Shown here: one piece after another, positions 1 to 8,872 of the stretch
Layout: each line of letters opens with the position of its first letter
Numbering within the stretch: the stretch's first letter is position 1
DNA from: DASXTC01 sp036505635
Lineage (GTDB): Bacteria; Acidobacteriota; Polarisedimenticolia; JACPZX01; DASXTC01
DNA: 64,000 nt
Assembly: GCA_036505635.1 (NCBI GenBank)
Contig: DASXTC010000042.1
Coordinates: 36,623-100,622, forward strand
Direction of reading: 5' to 3'
Position numbers and translations under genes: made by a program
The notes under the pieces: generated by a model
Seen by the model: the letters and a program-made list of their open reading frames with translations, nothing else
What the model was told of the DNA's origin: nothing
The model's database searches: none

Positions 1-259
1 CAGCCGTCACGGTGCCCACCGGGCCCCAACGGCCGGCGGGATCGAGCCGCGCGAACCTGAGAGCATGCCCGAGGCCATCCGGCTCGAGCCAGCTCAGCAG
101 GAGCGAGTCGCCCTCCCGGGCCCAGTTGGGCGCCAGGGCTCCGGGCGCCGCTGGCGGATCGATACGCGCGCTGTCGGGCGGCGCGATCGGCGGAGGGGCA
201 CCGCAGGCCATCGACGCCAGAAGGCCCAGCGTGGCTGTGCTCCAATGACGCATTCTCAT
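1..259 (-). CDS. Partial secreted lipoprotein, possibly sialidase-like (BNR)
   Basis: Only the N-terminal 86 codons are in the window; the gene runs off the left edge. The start at 259 (MRMRHWS) is followed by a hydrophobic stretch (LGLLASMACG) that ends in a cysteine, so a weak lipoprotein signal is likely. The mature part contains PNWAREGDSLLLSWLEP, which reads like the first strand of BNR/sialidase-type beta-propeller proteins, but this is a family resemblance only. It begins 8 bases after the stop of the upstream NDH-CAP gene on the same strand, so the two are probably cotranscribed. A second ATG two codons in is also possible. No clear ribosome binding site is visible. Confidence 0.55.
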   Translation of the reverse strand, partial: MRMRHWSTATLGLLASMACGAPPPIAPPDSARIDPPAAPGALAPNWAREGDSLLLSWLEPDGLGHALRFARLDPAGRWGPVGTVTA

Positions 260-267
260 GAAGCAGC

Positions 268-2364
268 CTACGGCGAACCTCTCAAGTATAGGACCACCCA
301 GTAAGCGCCGAACGGATAGGACCGGGTCTTGCGATAGGAGACGGCAAGGGAGTAGGCGGACGCCTTCGCCATCTTGGCCTCGGCCCCTTCCGGCAGGACC
401 GCCGGGTCCATCGAGGTATAGGTGAAGGTCCACCCTGGACCCAGGCCACCTCCCGCCTGGGCCTGAACCGAGTCGGCCTTGATCATCGCCTCCAGCGTCC
501 CCACGAGGGCCCCGCCGCGTTCCGGATCCTCCCTGAGCGGCGGCTGCCCCGAACGACGGCGCGCGCGAGCCACGGCGTCCCGGATCACGTCCGCCACCTC
601 TCCATCGGACAGTCCGGCGATGGGCGCGGCGAAATCCTCCACGACGTAGACGGATTCGCCCGAGGCGTCTCGCAGGATCCCGATACCGACCGCGGTGAGG
701 TGCTCGTCGAGGATGTTGGCCCGGTGTCCCGGTGACCGCATCAGCCCGCGGTGGGCCCTCTCCACGTCGCGATCGAAGGCGACGTTCTCGGCGGCGGCGC
801 GGGCGCGGTACGCGGTCCGCGCCAGACGCGCCGAGAAGTCGGCACCGTCTCGAGTGGAATGATGGGACACCTCACCCGCCCCCAGCATGTCGGCGGCATG
901 GCCGCGGGCGAGCCGGGCAAGCGCCGGATCCCATCGGAGCACAGCGATTTTGCGGGCCGTTCTCTCGGCGTTGATCAGATCCATGAGCTTCCATTCCTCC
1001 GTGGTGGGCCCGGACCTGACGGCCTGTGCCGGCTCCGACGCGGCGCCCGGCATCGACGCGACGAGGGCCGGCAACGCCACAGCCAGAAGGCCGGCCTTCA
1101 ACCCGTTGCGCCGCGGGGTCGCGGATGGGCGGGCCACCAGCCGCACGCCGCGCTCATAGGTCAGGTATGCCCACGCCCATTGAAACATCACGAGCATGCG
1201 GTTGCGAAAGCCGATCAGGAAGTAGATGTGGATGGAGAGCCACGCGAGCCACGCGATGAACCCCGATAGCCTCACGCGCCCGAATTCGGCCACCGCCGCG
1301 GCCCGTCCTATTGTGGCCAGCGTCCCACGATCCCGGTACCTGAACGGCACCGTCCCCTCCGAGCGGATCAAGCGCATCACGTTGCGCGCCGCCTGGCGCC
1401 CGGCCTGGATCGCCGCGGGGGCGAGTCCGGGCACCCATCCGCCGCCGGACTTCACCGCGGCGAGGTCCCCGGCCACGAAGACCTCGGGATGGCCCGGCAC
1501 GCTCAGGTCGGGGTTCACCAGCACGCGCCCACCGCGATCGAGCGGGACGTTCAGGGAGCCCGCCAGCGGGGTCGCCTGCACGCCGGCCGCCCAGAGGACG
1601 CAGCGCGACGCGATCCGCTCCGGACCGATCGACGCACCGGTCTCGTCCACACCGGTGACGCGCGCCCCGGTCCTGACCTCCACGCCAAGTCGCGCCAGCG
1701 CCGCGCTCGCGCTGGTCGAAAGCGGCGCGGGAAAGGCCGGCAGGATCCGAGGCCCCCCCTCCACCAGGATGACGCGAGTGCGGCGCGGGTCGATCCGCCT
1801 GAAGTCGGAGGCCAGCGCGTGGCGCGCCATCTCGGCGACGGCTCCGGCCAGCTCGACGCCAGTGGGCCCGCCGCCGATCACGACGAAGGTCAGCCACTCG
1901 GACCGGCGCGCGGGATCCTCCTGCCGTTCGGCCTCCTCATAGGCGAGCAGCAGCCGGCGTCGTACCTCCAGAGCCTCCTCCATCGACAGCAGGTCCGGGG
2001 CGTGCGCCATCCAATCGTCGTGCCCGAAGTAGGAGGGGATCGACCCGGCCGCCACGATCAGGTAGTCGTACCGGATCGCCCCGTCCGAGAGGATGACCCT
2101 GCGCGCCTGCGGATCGATCGAAATCGCCTCGCCCAGCAGGACCGTGGCGTTGGGCTGGCGCCTCAGGACGTGACGGATGGGGGCCGAGATGTCCCCCGGG
2201 TTGAGCCCCGCCGTGGCGACCTGGTAGAGCAGCGGGAAGAACAGATGGTAGTTGCGGCGGTCGACGAGCGTGACCCGCACGGCGGCGCGCTTCAGCTCCC
2301 GCGCCGCGTTGAGGCCCGCGAAGCCACCGCCGATGATCACGACGTGAGGAGGCCCGCCTTCCAC
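268..2364 (-). CDS. Type II NADH dehydrogenase fused to a CAP (SCP-like) domain
   Basis: A 698-residue protein with two unrelated parts in one reading frame. Residues 1 to about 405 form an NDH-2 type FAD/NADH oxidoreductase: the FAD Rossmann motif VVIIGGGFAGLNAARELKR, a second nucleotide motif VVIGGGPTGVELAG, the AGDLAA motif and a hydrophobic C-terminal segment typical of membrane-attached NDH-2, which passes electrons from NADH to quinone. Residues about 430-450 are hydrophobic (GLKAGLLAVALPALVASMPG) and look like a signal peptide or membrane anchor. Residues about 460-600 are a CAP domain (LMDLINAERTARKI, VSHHSTRDG, AENVAF, SPGHRANIL). Normal NDH-2 ends near 430 residues. The start is GTG at 2364, with GGAGGG six bases upstream. 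An internal GTG at 1137 (residue 410) could start a separate secreted CAP protein, but no good ribosome binding site precedes it. Confidence 0.85.
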   Translation of the reverse strand: MEGGPPHVVIIGGGFAGLNAARELKRAAVRVTLVDRRNYHLFFPLLYQVATAGLNPGDISAPIRHVLRRQPNATVLLGEAISIDPQARRVILSDGAIRYDYLIVAAGSIPSYFGHDDWMAHAPDLLSMEEALEVRRRLLLAYEEAERQEDPARRSEWLTFVVIGGGPTGVELAGAVAEMARHALASDFRRIDPRRTRVILVEGGPRILPAFPAPLSTSASAALARLGVEVRTGARVTGVDETGASIGPERIASRCVLWAAGVQATPLAGSLNVPLDRGGRVLVNPDLSVPGHPEVFVAGDLAAVKSGGGWVPGLAPAAIQAGRQAARNVMRLIRSEGTVPFRYRDRGTLATIGRAAAVAEFGRVRLSGFIAWLAWLSIHIYFLIGFRNRMLVMFQWAWAYLTYERGVRLVARPSATPRRNGLKAGLLAVALPALVASMPGAASEPAQAVRSGPTTEEWKLMDLINAERTARKIAVLRWDPALARLARGHAADMLGAGEVSHHSTRDGADFSARLARTAYRARAAAENVAFDRDVERAHRGLMRSPGHRANILDEHLTAVGIGILRDASGESVYVVEDFAAPIAGLSDGEVADVIRDAVARARRRSGQPPLREDPERGGALVGTLEAMIKADSVQAQAGGGLGPGWTFTYTSMDPAVLPEGAEAKMAKASAYSLAVSYRKTRSYPFGAYWVVLYLRGSP

Positions 2365-2511
2365 GACATCCCTCCAGACGCTACGCCACCGGGGCTCTCC
2401 GGCGGCACCACCGCGCCCGCATGTTCACACAGCCCCGTGTCGAAGGAAAGCCGTCGAGCGGCCGCGGAGACGGGACCGGATCCCCGGGCCGGCCCTACGG
2501 GTCGACTCTGA

Positions 2512-2517
2512 TAAACT
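2512..2517 (+). promoter_or_regulatory. Candidate -10 element (TAAACT) placing the start site at the ATG
   Basis: TAAACT lies so that transcription would begin at about 2523-2524, the A of the downstream ATG. No purine-rich ribosome binding site lies before that ATG, which fits a leaderless transcript. No good -35 box is visible. Confidence 0.35.
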
Positions 2518-2523
2518 GGCGTC

Positions 2524-2970
2524 ATGTCGTTACCGGCGGCCCCCGAAGCGACCCCCGCGGAGATCCTGCGACAGGAGGGGATGGTATTCGGGCGCTACCT
2601 CCTCGGGCGGGACGGGACCGGGCTGCCGGCCGCGATCCTCGAGCGGTACGCCCGGGCGTGCGGGCTACTCTTCGCCGACGTCACCGACCGGCGCGACCTG
2701 GCAGTGGTCCTATTCGCTCGCCGCCATCCCTGGAGCCTTCCTTTTCTGGACGGCGCGAGCGCCCTCCTGCGCCCCGAGTCGCTGCTGCGCGGAAAGCTGA
2801 TCCTGATGCTGGCGCTTCTCGAGACATCGCCCGACCACGCCGGCGCCTTCCTGCCGGCGCCCCGATCTTGGGCTGCCTGCGTCACACGCGTCGCGGCCCG
2901 GGGCGCGCTCGGAGCGCTCAGGGCCGCGCTCGGGCTCCTCCTTCTGCCGCTGGCCGGGATGGACCGTTGA
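2524..2970 (+). CDS. Conserved-context hypothetical protein, first gene of GMC operon
   Basis: A 148-residue protein that I do not recognise. It has no signal peptide. It contains a mostly helical, leucine-rich stretch and a hydrophobic C-terminus (ALGALRAALGLLLLPLAG) that could be a membrane-associated helix. Its stop codon overlaps the TTG start of the GMC oxidoreductase (TTGA), so the two are translationally coupled; it may act as a small partner of that flavoenzyme, as small subunits do for some GMC-type dehydrogenases, but this is inference. The ATG has no Shine-Dalgarno sequence and sits just after a -10 like element, so it may be leaderless. Confidence 0.7.
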   Translation: MSLPAAPEATPAEILRQEGMVFGRYLLGRDGTGLPAAILERYARACGLLFADVTDRRDLAVVLFARRHPWSLPFLDGASALLRPESLLRGKLILMLALLETSPDHAGAFLPAPRSWAACVTRVAARGALGALRAALGLLLLPLAGMDR

Positions 2971-4589
2971 CCTCCCCCCCAGCCGACGTCATCGTCGTGG
3001 GCTCGGGCCCCAGCGCCACGGCCGCCGCCTGGCCACTCGTCGAGGCGGGCCTGACGGTCCTGATGCTGGACGTCGGCAACCAGGAGACCACGTACGCCCC
3101 GCTGATCCCGCAGACCTCCTTCCTGCAGATCCGACGCGGCGATCCGGAGCAGCACCGCTACTTCCTCGGCGACGCGTTCGAGGGGATCCCCTTCGGAGGG
3201 GTACGGGTCGGCGCGCAGCTCACGCCGCCGCGCCAGTACATCGCGCGCGACACGGACCGTCTCACGCCGATCCGGTCCTCGACCTTCTCCGCCACGGAGA
3301 GCCTCGCGCTTGGAGGGCTCGGCAGCGGGTGGGGCGCCTCGGCGGTCCAGTTCACCGGCCCGGACCTGGAGGGGTTCCCGATCCGGCATGCGGATCTGGC
3401 CCCGCACTACGAGGCCGTGGCCGCCCGCATCGGGATCTCGGGAGAGCGCGACGACCTTCTGCCCTGGTACGGCGAGTGCGCGTCGCTTCAGCCGCCGCTG
3501 GAGGCCGATCCCGGGCCGCGGCGTCTGCTGGAGCGGTACACGAGCCGGCGCGCCCGATTCAACCGGGCCGGCTTCTTCATGGGTCACCCGCGCCTCGCGG
3601 TCCTCACGCGCGATCTGGAGGATCGGAAGGCCCAGTCCTACCACGAGATGGAGTTCTATGCCGACGCGGATCGCGCCGTATACCGCCCCTGGTTCACCGT
3701 TGAACGGATGAAGAGATCCCCCGGCTTCACCTACGTGAGCCCCTGGCTGGTGGAGTCTTTCAGCGAGGACAACGCCGACAACGTGGTGGAGGTGCGCGCG
3801 CGGGCGCCGCGCGGAAACGGCACCATGCGTTTCACCGGCCGGCGCCTGATCCTGGCGGCCGGCGCGATGGGGACGGCGAGGATCGTCCTGCGGTCGTTCG
3901 GCAGGTACGATACGCCCCTGCCGCTCGCCTGCAACTCCCACGTCTACGTCCCGTGCGTGAACTTTTCGATGATCGGACGGACTCTGCCGGAGCGCCGCCA
4001 CAGCCTCACCCAGGCCGGCATCATCTTTGATCCCGATGGCGACGGCCGGCGCGCGGTCTACGTCGAGGTGCACGGCTACCGCCCGCTCCTGCTCTTCAAG
4101 ATGGTGAAGGAGGCTCCGCTCGCGGTGCCCGAGAGCTTCGGCATCCTGCGCGACCTGACGGGGGCGCTGCAGATCCTCGTCATCGAGCACGAGGATCGCC
4201 CCACGGAATCCAAGCGCTGCATCCTCCGAAGGGGGCCGTCGGGTGGTCACGATCTGCTGGAGATCCACTACGAGGTCGGCGACGAGCAGAGACGACGGGA
4301 GGAGGAGGTCGAGAGGAGGCTGCTGCGGCAGGTGCGGCGTCTCGGCTGCCGGCCGATCCGCCGGCTCGATCCCGGGGCCGGCTCCAGCATTCACTATGGC
4401 GGCCCGCTGCCGATGACGGACACGGACAGGGAGCTGACGACGACCCCCTCGGGACGTCTCAGGGGCACGCGAGGGGTGTACGTCGCCGACGGCAGCGCGC
4501 TCCCCTGGCTGCCCGCGAAGCCCCTCACACTGACCCTCATGGCCAACGCCGACCGGGTGGCGAAGAGCATCCTGAAGGAGATCCGGTGA
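2967..4589 (+). CDS. GMC family oxidoreductase
   Basis: A 540-residue flavoprotein of the glucose-methanol-choline oxidoreductase family, which oxidises alcohol or sugar hydroxyls with FAD. The N-terminus carries the FAD motif VIVVGSGPSATAAAWPL. The middle has GGLGSGWGASAVQF, matching the GMC signature around the flavin. The C-terminus has SIHYGGPLPM (probable catalytic His) and VADGSALPWLPAKPLT followed by the usual final helix. The reading frame is open further upstream, but the TTG at 2967 overlaps the previous stop and puts the Rossmann motif at the expected distance from the N-terminus. It ends in a GTGA overlap with the epimerase. With an epimerase next door, a sugar or polyol substrate is plausible; the true substrate cannot be read from sequence. 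Confidence 0.85.
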   Translation: MTSPPADVIVVGSGPSATAAAWPLVEAGLTVLMLDVGNQETTYAPLIPQTSFLQIRRGDPEQHRYFLGDAFEGIPFGGVRVGAQLTPPRQYIARDTDRLTPIRSSTFSATESLALGGLGSGWGASAVQFTGPDLEGFPIRHADLAPHYEAVAARIGISGERDDLLPWYGECASLQPPLEADPGPRRLLERYTSRRARFNRAGFFMGHPRLAVLTRDLEDRKAQSYHEMEFYADADRAVYRPWFTVERMKRSPGFTYVSPWLVESFSEDNADNVVEVRARAPRGNGTMRFTGRRLILAAGAMGTARIVLRSFGRYDTPLPLACNSHVYVPCVNFSMIGRTLPERRHSLTQAGIIFDPDGDGRRAVYVEVHGYRPLLLFKMVKEAPLAVPESFGILRDLTGALQILVIEHEDRPTESKRCILRRGPSGGHDLLEIHYEVGDEQRRREEEVERRLLRQVRRLGCRPIRRLDPGAGSSIHYGGPLPMTDTDRELTTTPSGRLRGTRGVYVADGSALPWLPAKPLTLTLMANADRVAKSILKEIR

Positions 4590-5494
4590 CGCAACCGAGG
4601 GCGCCGGCCGTCGCCGTCACTGGGGCCGGCGGGTTCATCGGAAGCCACCTCTGCGATCATTTCCGCCGGCTCGGATGGGAGGTGCGCGCCCTCGCGCGCG
4701 ACCCATCCGCCGCCACCTTCCGGGAGCCCGGGATCCGCCCGTTCGCCTGCGTTCTGCCCGATACGATCCCACGGGAGGCGTTCGCCGGAGCCGATCTCGT
4801 CGTCCACTGTGCCTACGCGACGCGCCACCGGGACCTGGCCCAGGCCGGCCGCATCAACGACCTCGGGACGCGTCTCCTGATCGGCCTGACCCGGGAGGCC
4901 AGGGCGCGATTCCTCTTCATCTCGTCGCAGTCGGCCCACGAGACGGCCGTGTCGTACTACGGGCGCAGCAAGCTGGCGCTGGAGAAGCTGCTCGCGCCGG
5001 CGAGCGATGTGGCGATACGGCCCGGGCTCGTGCTCGGCGGCGGTCGGGCCGGGCTCTTCACGCGCATGTGCGAGTCGCTGCGACAGTCGAAGGTGATCCC
5101 GCTGTTCGGAGGCGGGCGCCAGCCGCTGCAGACCGTCCACATCGACGACCTGTGCGCAGCGATCGGCACGGTCGCGCTGCGCAGGATGACCGGCACGTAC
5201 ACCGTGGCCGAGCCCGTGCCGATCCCCATGCGCGGCTTCCTCGAGCTCCTCGCCGTCCGGCTCGGCCGGCGTCCGATCTTCGTACCTCTGCCGATGGCGC
5301 CGGCTTACGCGGCATTCCGTGCGCTGGAGGCGATGAGGATTCCATTTCCGGTCTCCTCCGAAAATCTGCTCGGGCTCAGGCAGATGCGCGCCGTCGACAC
5401 GCGCCGGGATCTGGAGAGGCTCGGCGTGAGGGCGCGACCCGCCGCCGAATCGCTGGATGTGATCTTTCCTTCACGCAACGGGGGGAGCTCATGA
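4586..5494 (+). CDS. NAD-dependent epimerase/dehydratase (extended SDR)
   Basis: A 302-residue extended short-chain dehydrogenase/reductase of the sugar-nucleotide epimerase type. The NAD-binding motif VTGAGGFIGSHLCDHF lies at the N-terminus, a catalytic Ser region reads FISSQSAHE, and the Tyr-Lys pair is in SYYGRSKLALEKLL. The length is typical. The start is GTG, overlapping the GMC stop by four bases, and the stop overlaps the ATG of the tricorn-like gene (ATGA), so this is the third member of a tightly coupled operon. The substrate is unknown; a UDP- or dTDP-sugar is usual for the family. Confidence 0.85.
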   Translation: MTQPRAPAVAVTGAGGFIGSHLCDHFRRLGWEVRALARDPSAATFREPGIRPFACVLPDTIPREAFAGADLVVHCAYATRHRDLAQAGRINDLGTRLLIGLTREARARFLFISSQSAHETAVSYYGRSKLALEKLLAPASDVAIRPGLVLGGGRAGLFTRMCESLRQSKVIPLFGGGRQPLQTVHIDDLCAAIGTVALRRMTGTYTVAEPVPIPMRGFLELLAVRLGRRPIFVPLPMAPAYAAFRALEAMRIPFPVSSENLLGLRQMRAVDTRRDLERLGVRARPAAESLDVIFPSRNGGSS

Positions 5495-7284
5495 ACCGTC
5501 ATCTGTCCGTCGCGTTCGTCCTCGCAGCGCTTGCCGCGTCTTCGGTGAGCTTCTCCGCCGGGCCGACGCGCCTTCTGCGGCAGCCCACGGTAAGCGCGAC
5601 CCGGCTCGCGTTCGCCTATGCCGGGGACATCTGGGTCGCCGATCGCGACGGTGGGCGGGCGCGCGGGATCACGGCCACTCCCGCCATCGAGAGCGATCCC
5701 CGATTCTCGCCGGACGACACCCTCCTGGCGTACAGCTCCGGCGAGAACGGCAATCTCGACGTCTTCGTCGTGCCGGCCGAGGGGGGCTCCCCGAGACGCC
5801 TCACCTGGCACCCCGGCGACGACCGCGTGGGCGGCTGGACCAATGACGGCCGCCGGATCATCTTCGGCTCGGCCCGCACCGCCGCCCCGAGCCCCTTCAC
5901 CCGCCTCTGGAGCGTGCCGATCGAGGGAGGGCTGCCCGACCCGCTGCCGATGCCTCGCGCTTTCTCCGGGCAGCTCTCGCCGGACGGCGCACGGTTCGCC
6001 TACGCCGAGCACCCCCTCGCGATCGTGGACGAGGCCGACGGCTGCAGCCAGTGGAGGAACTACCGGGGGGGCCGCGTCAGCCCCATCCGGGTCATCGATC
6101 TGGGCAATCTCTCCGTCACCAAGATTCCCTGGGACAACAGCAACGACACGGACCCCATGTGGATGGGCGATGCGATCTACTTCCTCTCGGATCGCGATCT
6201 GACGGTGAACCTCTACGCCTGGAGGATGCCTTCGGGCCCGCTCCGCCAGATCACCCACCACAAGGATTTCGACATCAAGACCGCCTCGGCCGGTGGTGGT
6301 GTGGTCGCTTACGAGCAGGCGGGGCGGATCCACGTCTACGATCCGGCGACCGAGCGAGATCGGCTCGTGGAGATCGAGGTGGTCGGCGACCTGCCCTGGA
6401 CGCGCCCTCGATGGATCGAGGCCGGCGAGTCGCTCGACGGCGGTTCGCTGTCGCCGGGTGGCGCCCGCGCCGTCTTCGAGGCCCACGGCGAGATCGTCAC
6501 TGTGCCGGCCGAGAAGGGAGACTGGCGCAACCTCACGCAGAGCCCGGGCGCCGCCGACAGGAGCCCCGCCTGGTCCCCGGACGGCCGGAGCATCGCGTGG
6601 TTCTCGGATGCGTCGGGCGAGTACCGGCTGATGATCGGCGATCAGAAAGGAGCCGACAGGCCACGCGAGATCGCCCTGGATCACCCCACCTTCTATTACG
6701 CGCCCTGCTGGTCGCCCGACTCCAAACACATCGCCTTCACCGATACCGGCCTCAACCTCCGGGTCGTCGACGTCGCGTCGGGGAGCGTCACGAAGGTCGA
6801 TCGGGACAGCTACACGCACCCCACGCGCACCATCGATCCGGTCTGGTCCCCCGACTCGCGCTGGATCGCCTACGCGAAGCGTCTCGACAACCAGTTCCAC
6901 GTCATCTCCGTCTACTCGCTGGACTCGAAGCGGGTCCTGACCATCACGGACGGTCTGTCCGATTCCGTCTCGCCGGCCTGGGATGCCTCGGGCAAGTACC
7001 TCTATTTCCTGGCGAGCACGGATTTCGGGCTCAACACCGGCTGGGTGGACATGTCGTCGTTCGAACGTCCCGTGCGCCGGGCCGTCTACCTGGCGGTGCT
7101 GAAGGCCGGCGAGCCTTCCCCCGTGCTGCCCGAGAGCGACGAGGAGCCGGGCGAGGAGGTCCCGGAGAGAGCCAAGTCGGAGATTCAGGGGAAGGACCGC
7201 AAGGACGGCAAGGATGGGAGTGCGGGCAAGGACGCCAGGGAGGCCAGGAGCCGGAAGCGCTCCGGTGGCGACGGCAAGGAGTAA
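5491..7284 (+). CDS. Tricorn-like protease, N-terminal beta-propeller half (frame broken at 3' end)
   Basis: A 597-residue secreted or periplasmic piece: signal peptide (MNRHLSVAFVLAALAASSVS), then TolB/PD40-type beta-propeller repeats (SPDDTLLAYSS, SPDGARFAYAE, SPDGRSIAWFS, SPDSKHIAFTD, SPDSRWIAYAK). This is the arrangement of tricorn-type S41 peptidases, whose propellers admit peptides to a C-terminal protease core. The frame ends at 7284 after a Lys/Asp/Gly-rich linker, and the second propeller, PDZ and protease parts continue in the next frame. Intact tricorn-like proteins are near 1050-1100 residues, which the two pieces together match. The ATG overlaps the stop of the epimerase. Confidence 0.8.
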   Translation: MNRHLSVAFVLAALAASSVSFSAGPTRLLRQPTVSATRLAFAYAGDIWVADRDGGRARGITATPAIESDPRFSPDDTLLAYSSGENGNLDVFVVPAEGGSPRRLTWHPGDDRVGGWTNDGRRIIFGSARTAAPSPFTRLWSVPIEGGLPDPLPMPRAFSGQLSPDGARFAYAEHPLAIVDEADGCSQWRNYRGGRVSPIRVIDLGNLSVTKIPWDNSNDTDPMWMGDAIYFLSDRDLTVNLYAWRMPSGPLRQITHHKDFDIKTASAGGGVVAYEQAGRIHVYDPATERDRLVEIEVVGDLPWTRPRWIEAGESLDGGSLSPGGARAVFEAHGEIVTVPAEKGDWRNLTQSPGAADRSPAWSPDGRSIAWFSDASGEYRLMIGDQKGADRPREIALDHPTFYYAPCWSPDSKHIAFTDTGLNLRVVDVASGSVTKVDRDSYTHPTRTIDPVWSPDSRWIAYAKRLDNQFHVISVYSLDSKRVLTITDGLSDSVSPAWDASGKYLYFLASTDFGLNTGWVDMSSFERPVRRAVYLAVLKAGEPSPVLPESDEEPGEEVPERAKSEIQGKDRKDGKDGSAGKDAREARSRKRSGGDGKE

Positions 7285-8872
7285 GGAAGGACAGGGGGAC
7301 CGGTCCGAGCCAGCCCACGTGGAGATCGATGTCGCCGGGATCGACCAGCGGATCGTGGCCCTTGGTCTGCCGCCGCGCGAGTACACTTGGCTCGCGGCCG
7401 GTGCCGACGGGATCCTCTTCCTCGCAGAGACGGTCCCCAACCAGGAAGGCTCTGCGCTGCACCGGTATGACATGGATGAGCGCGAGGACAAGCTCTTTCT
7501 GGAAGGGGTTGATCGGTTCGCGCTCTCGCGGGACGGGGCCAGGCTCCTGTACCGCGCCGGCGAACAGTGGGGGATCGTCAAGACGGAGGAATCCCCCAGC
7601 GCGGGGGACGGTGCCCTGTCCACCGACGCCATCCGCCTCCTCGTGGATCCGCGCTCCGAGTGGCGGCAGATCTACCGGGAGGCGTGGCGGCTCCATCGTG
7701 ACTACTTCTACGACACCGGCATGCACGGCGCCGACTGGCAGTCGATCCACGACAAGTACCTTCCTTTCCTCGACGACGTCGCCCACAGGACCGACCTGAG
7801 CTATCTGCTGGCGACGCTCGCCGGCGAGCTCTCGGTGGGGCACTCTTTCGTGCTTGACCCGCCCGACCCGGAGGCGGACAAACGCCCCCGGACGGGACTC
7901 CTGGGCGCGGACCTCGAGGTCGACCACGGCCGTTACCGCGTCAGGAAGATCTACACGGGGGAGAACTGGAACCCCGACCTGCGCGCTCCGCTGAGCGCTC
8001 CGGGGATCGAGGTCAAGGAGGGGGACTACATCCTGGAGGTCAACGGCGTGGAGCTGCGCGCACCCGCCGAGCCGTACAGTCTCTTCGCCGGGACGGCCGA
8101 CCGGCAGACCACGTTGCGGATCGGCGCCACGCCGGACGCGCGGGACTCACGACTCGTCTCGGTGACCCCGGTCCCGAGCGAGGAGGCGCTCCGGGCCAGG
8201 GCATGGATAGAGGGCAACCGCCGCAGAGTCGATCAGCTCTCGGGGGGCCGGCTCGCTTACGTCTACCTGCCCGACACGGGGGAAGGAGGCTACACCTATT
8301 TCAACCGCTATTACTTCTCGCAGCAGGACAAGGCGGGGGCGATCCTCGACGAGAGGTTCAATGGAGGCGGGTCGGTGGCCGACTACATGGTGGACATCAT
8401 GGGACGGCGGCTCCGCGGCTTCTTCAACAACTCCGCCGATCCGAACCGGCCCTTCACGGTCCCCGGGGCGGGACTCTTCGGCCCGAAGGTGATGATCATC
8501 AATGAATCGGCGGGCTCGGGGGGGGACTTCCTGCCGTACCTGTTCCGGCTGGCGGGGATCGGGCCGCTGGTGGGAACGCGCACGTGGGGAGGGCTCGTGG
8601 GGATCTGGGACTTCCCGTCCCTCATGGACGGTGGCGTCATCACCGTGCCGCGCGGGGGGTTTTACAACCTGGGTGGGGCGTGGGACGTCGAGAATGCCGG
8701 AGTCTCTCCCGACATCGAGGTGGAGCAGACTCCGCGCGAGGTCGCCGCCGGACAGGACCCGCAGCTCGAGCGGGCCGTGGCCGAGGCGATGAAGCTGCTC
8801 GCTCAGAGCGGCGGGGAGCGCCGCCTTCCTCAGCCCCCCTCCCCCAGGCGCGTGCTGGACCCGGTTGATTGA
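7214..8872 (+). CDS. Tricorn-like protease, C-terminal PDZ and S41 peptidase half
   Basis: Continuation of the upstream piece in the +1 frame. Coding character starts around SEPAHVEIDVAGIDQRIVAL, so the nominal ATG at 7214 is probably not a true start. It holds the rest of the second propeller, the helical C1 region (VDPRSEWRQIYREAWRLHRD), a PDZ domain (GDYILEVNGVELRAP) and an S41 core. Tricorn active-site positions are present: His in GELSVGHSF (codon 7841-7843), the nucleophile Ser in NESAGSGGD (codon 8516-8518) and Glu in DVENAGVSPD (codon 8690-8692). Conservation of all of these argues that the gene was functional until recently, or that the frame break is a sequence error. It ends directly against the convergent VIT gene with no gap. 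Confidence 0.8.
   Translation: MGVRARTPGRPGAGSAPVATARSKEGQGDRSEPAHVEIDVAGIDQRIVALGLPPREYTWLAAGADGILFLAETVPNQEGSALHRYDMDEREDKLFLEGVDRFALSRDGARLLYRAGEQWGIVKTEESPSAGDGALSTDAIRLLVDPRSEWRQIYREAWRLHRDYFYDTGMHGADWQSIHDKYLPFLDDVAHRTDLSYLLATLAGELSVGHSFVLDPPDPEADKRPRTGLLGADLEVDHGRYRVRKIYTGENWNPDLRAPLSAPGIEVKEGDYILEVNGVELRAPAEPYSLFAGTADRQTTLRIGATPDARDSRLVSVTPVPSEEALRARAWIEGNRRRVDQLSGGRLAYVYLPDTGEGGYTYFNRYYFSQQDKAGAILDERFNGGGSVADYMVDIMGRRLRGFFNNSADPNRPFTVPGAGLFGPKVMIINESAGSGGDFLPYLFRLAGIGPLVGTRTWGGLVGIWDFPSLMDGGVITVPRGGFYNLGGAWDVENAGVSPDIEVEQTPREVAAGQDPQLERAVAEAMKLLAQSGGERRLPQPPSPRRVLDPVD

Noticed and set aside
2595..4394. Long minus-strand open frame opposite the GMC oxidoreductase
   Set aside because: Composition is Arg/Gly/Ala-rich with no motif; it is a shadow of the high-GC coding strand.
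5305..7632. Long minus-strand open frame opposite the tricorn-like gene
   Set aside because: No recognisable domain and it spans two genes in antisense; the sense strand has clear propeller motifs.
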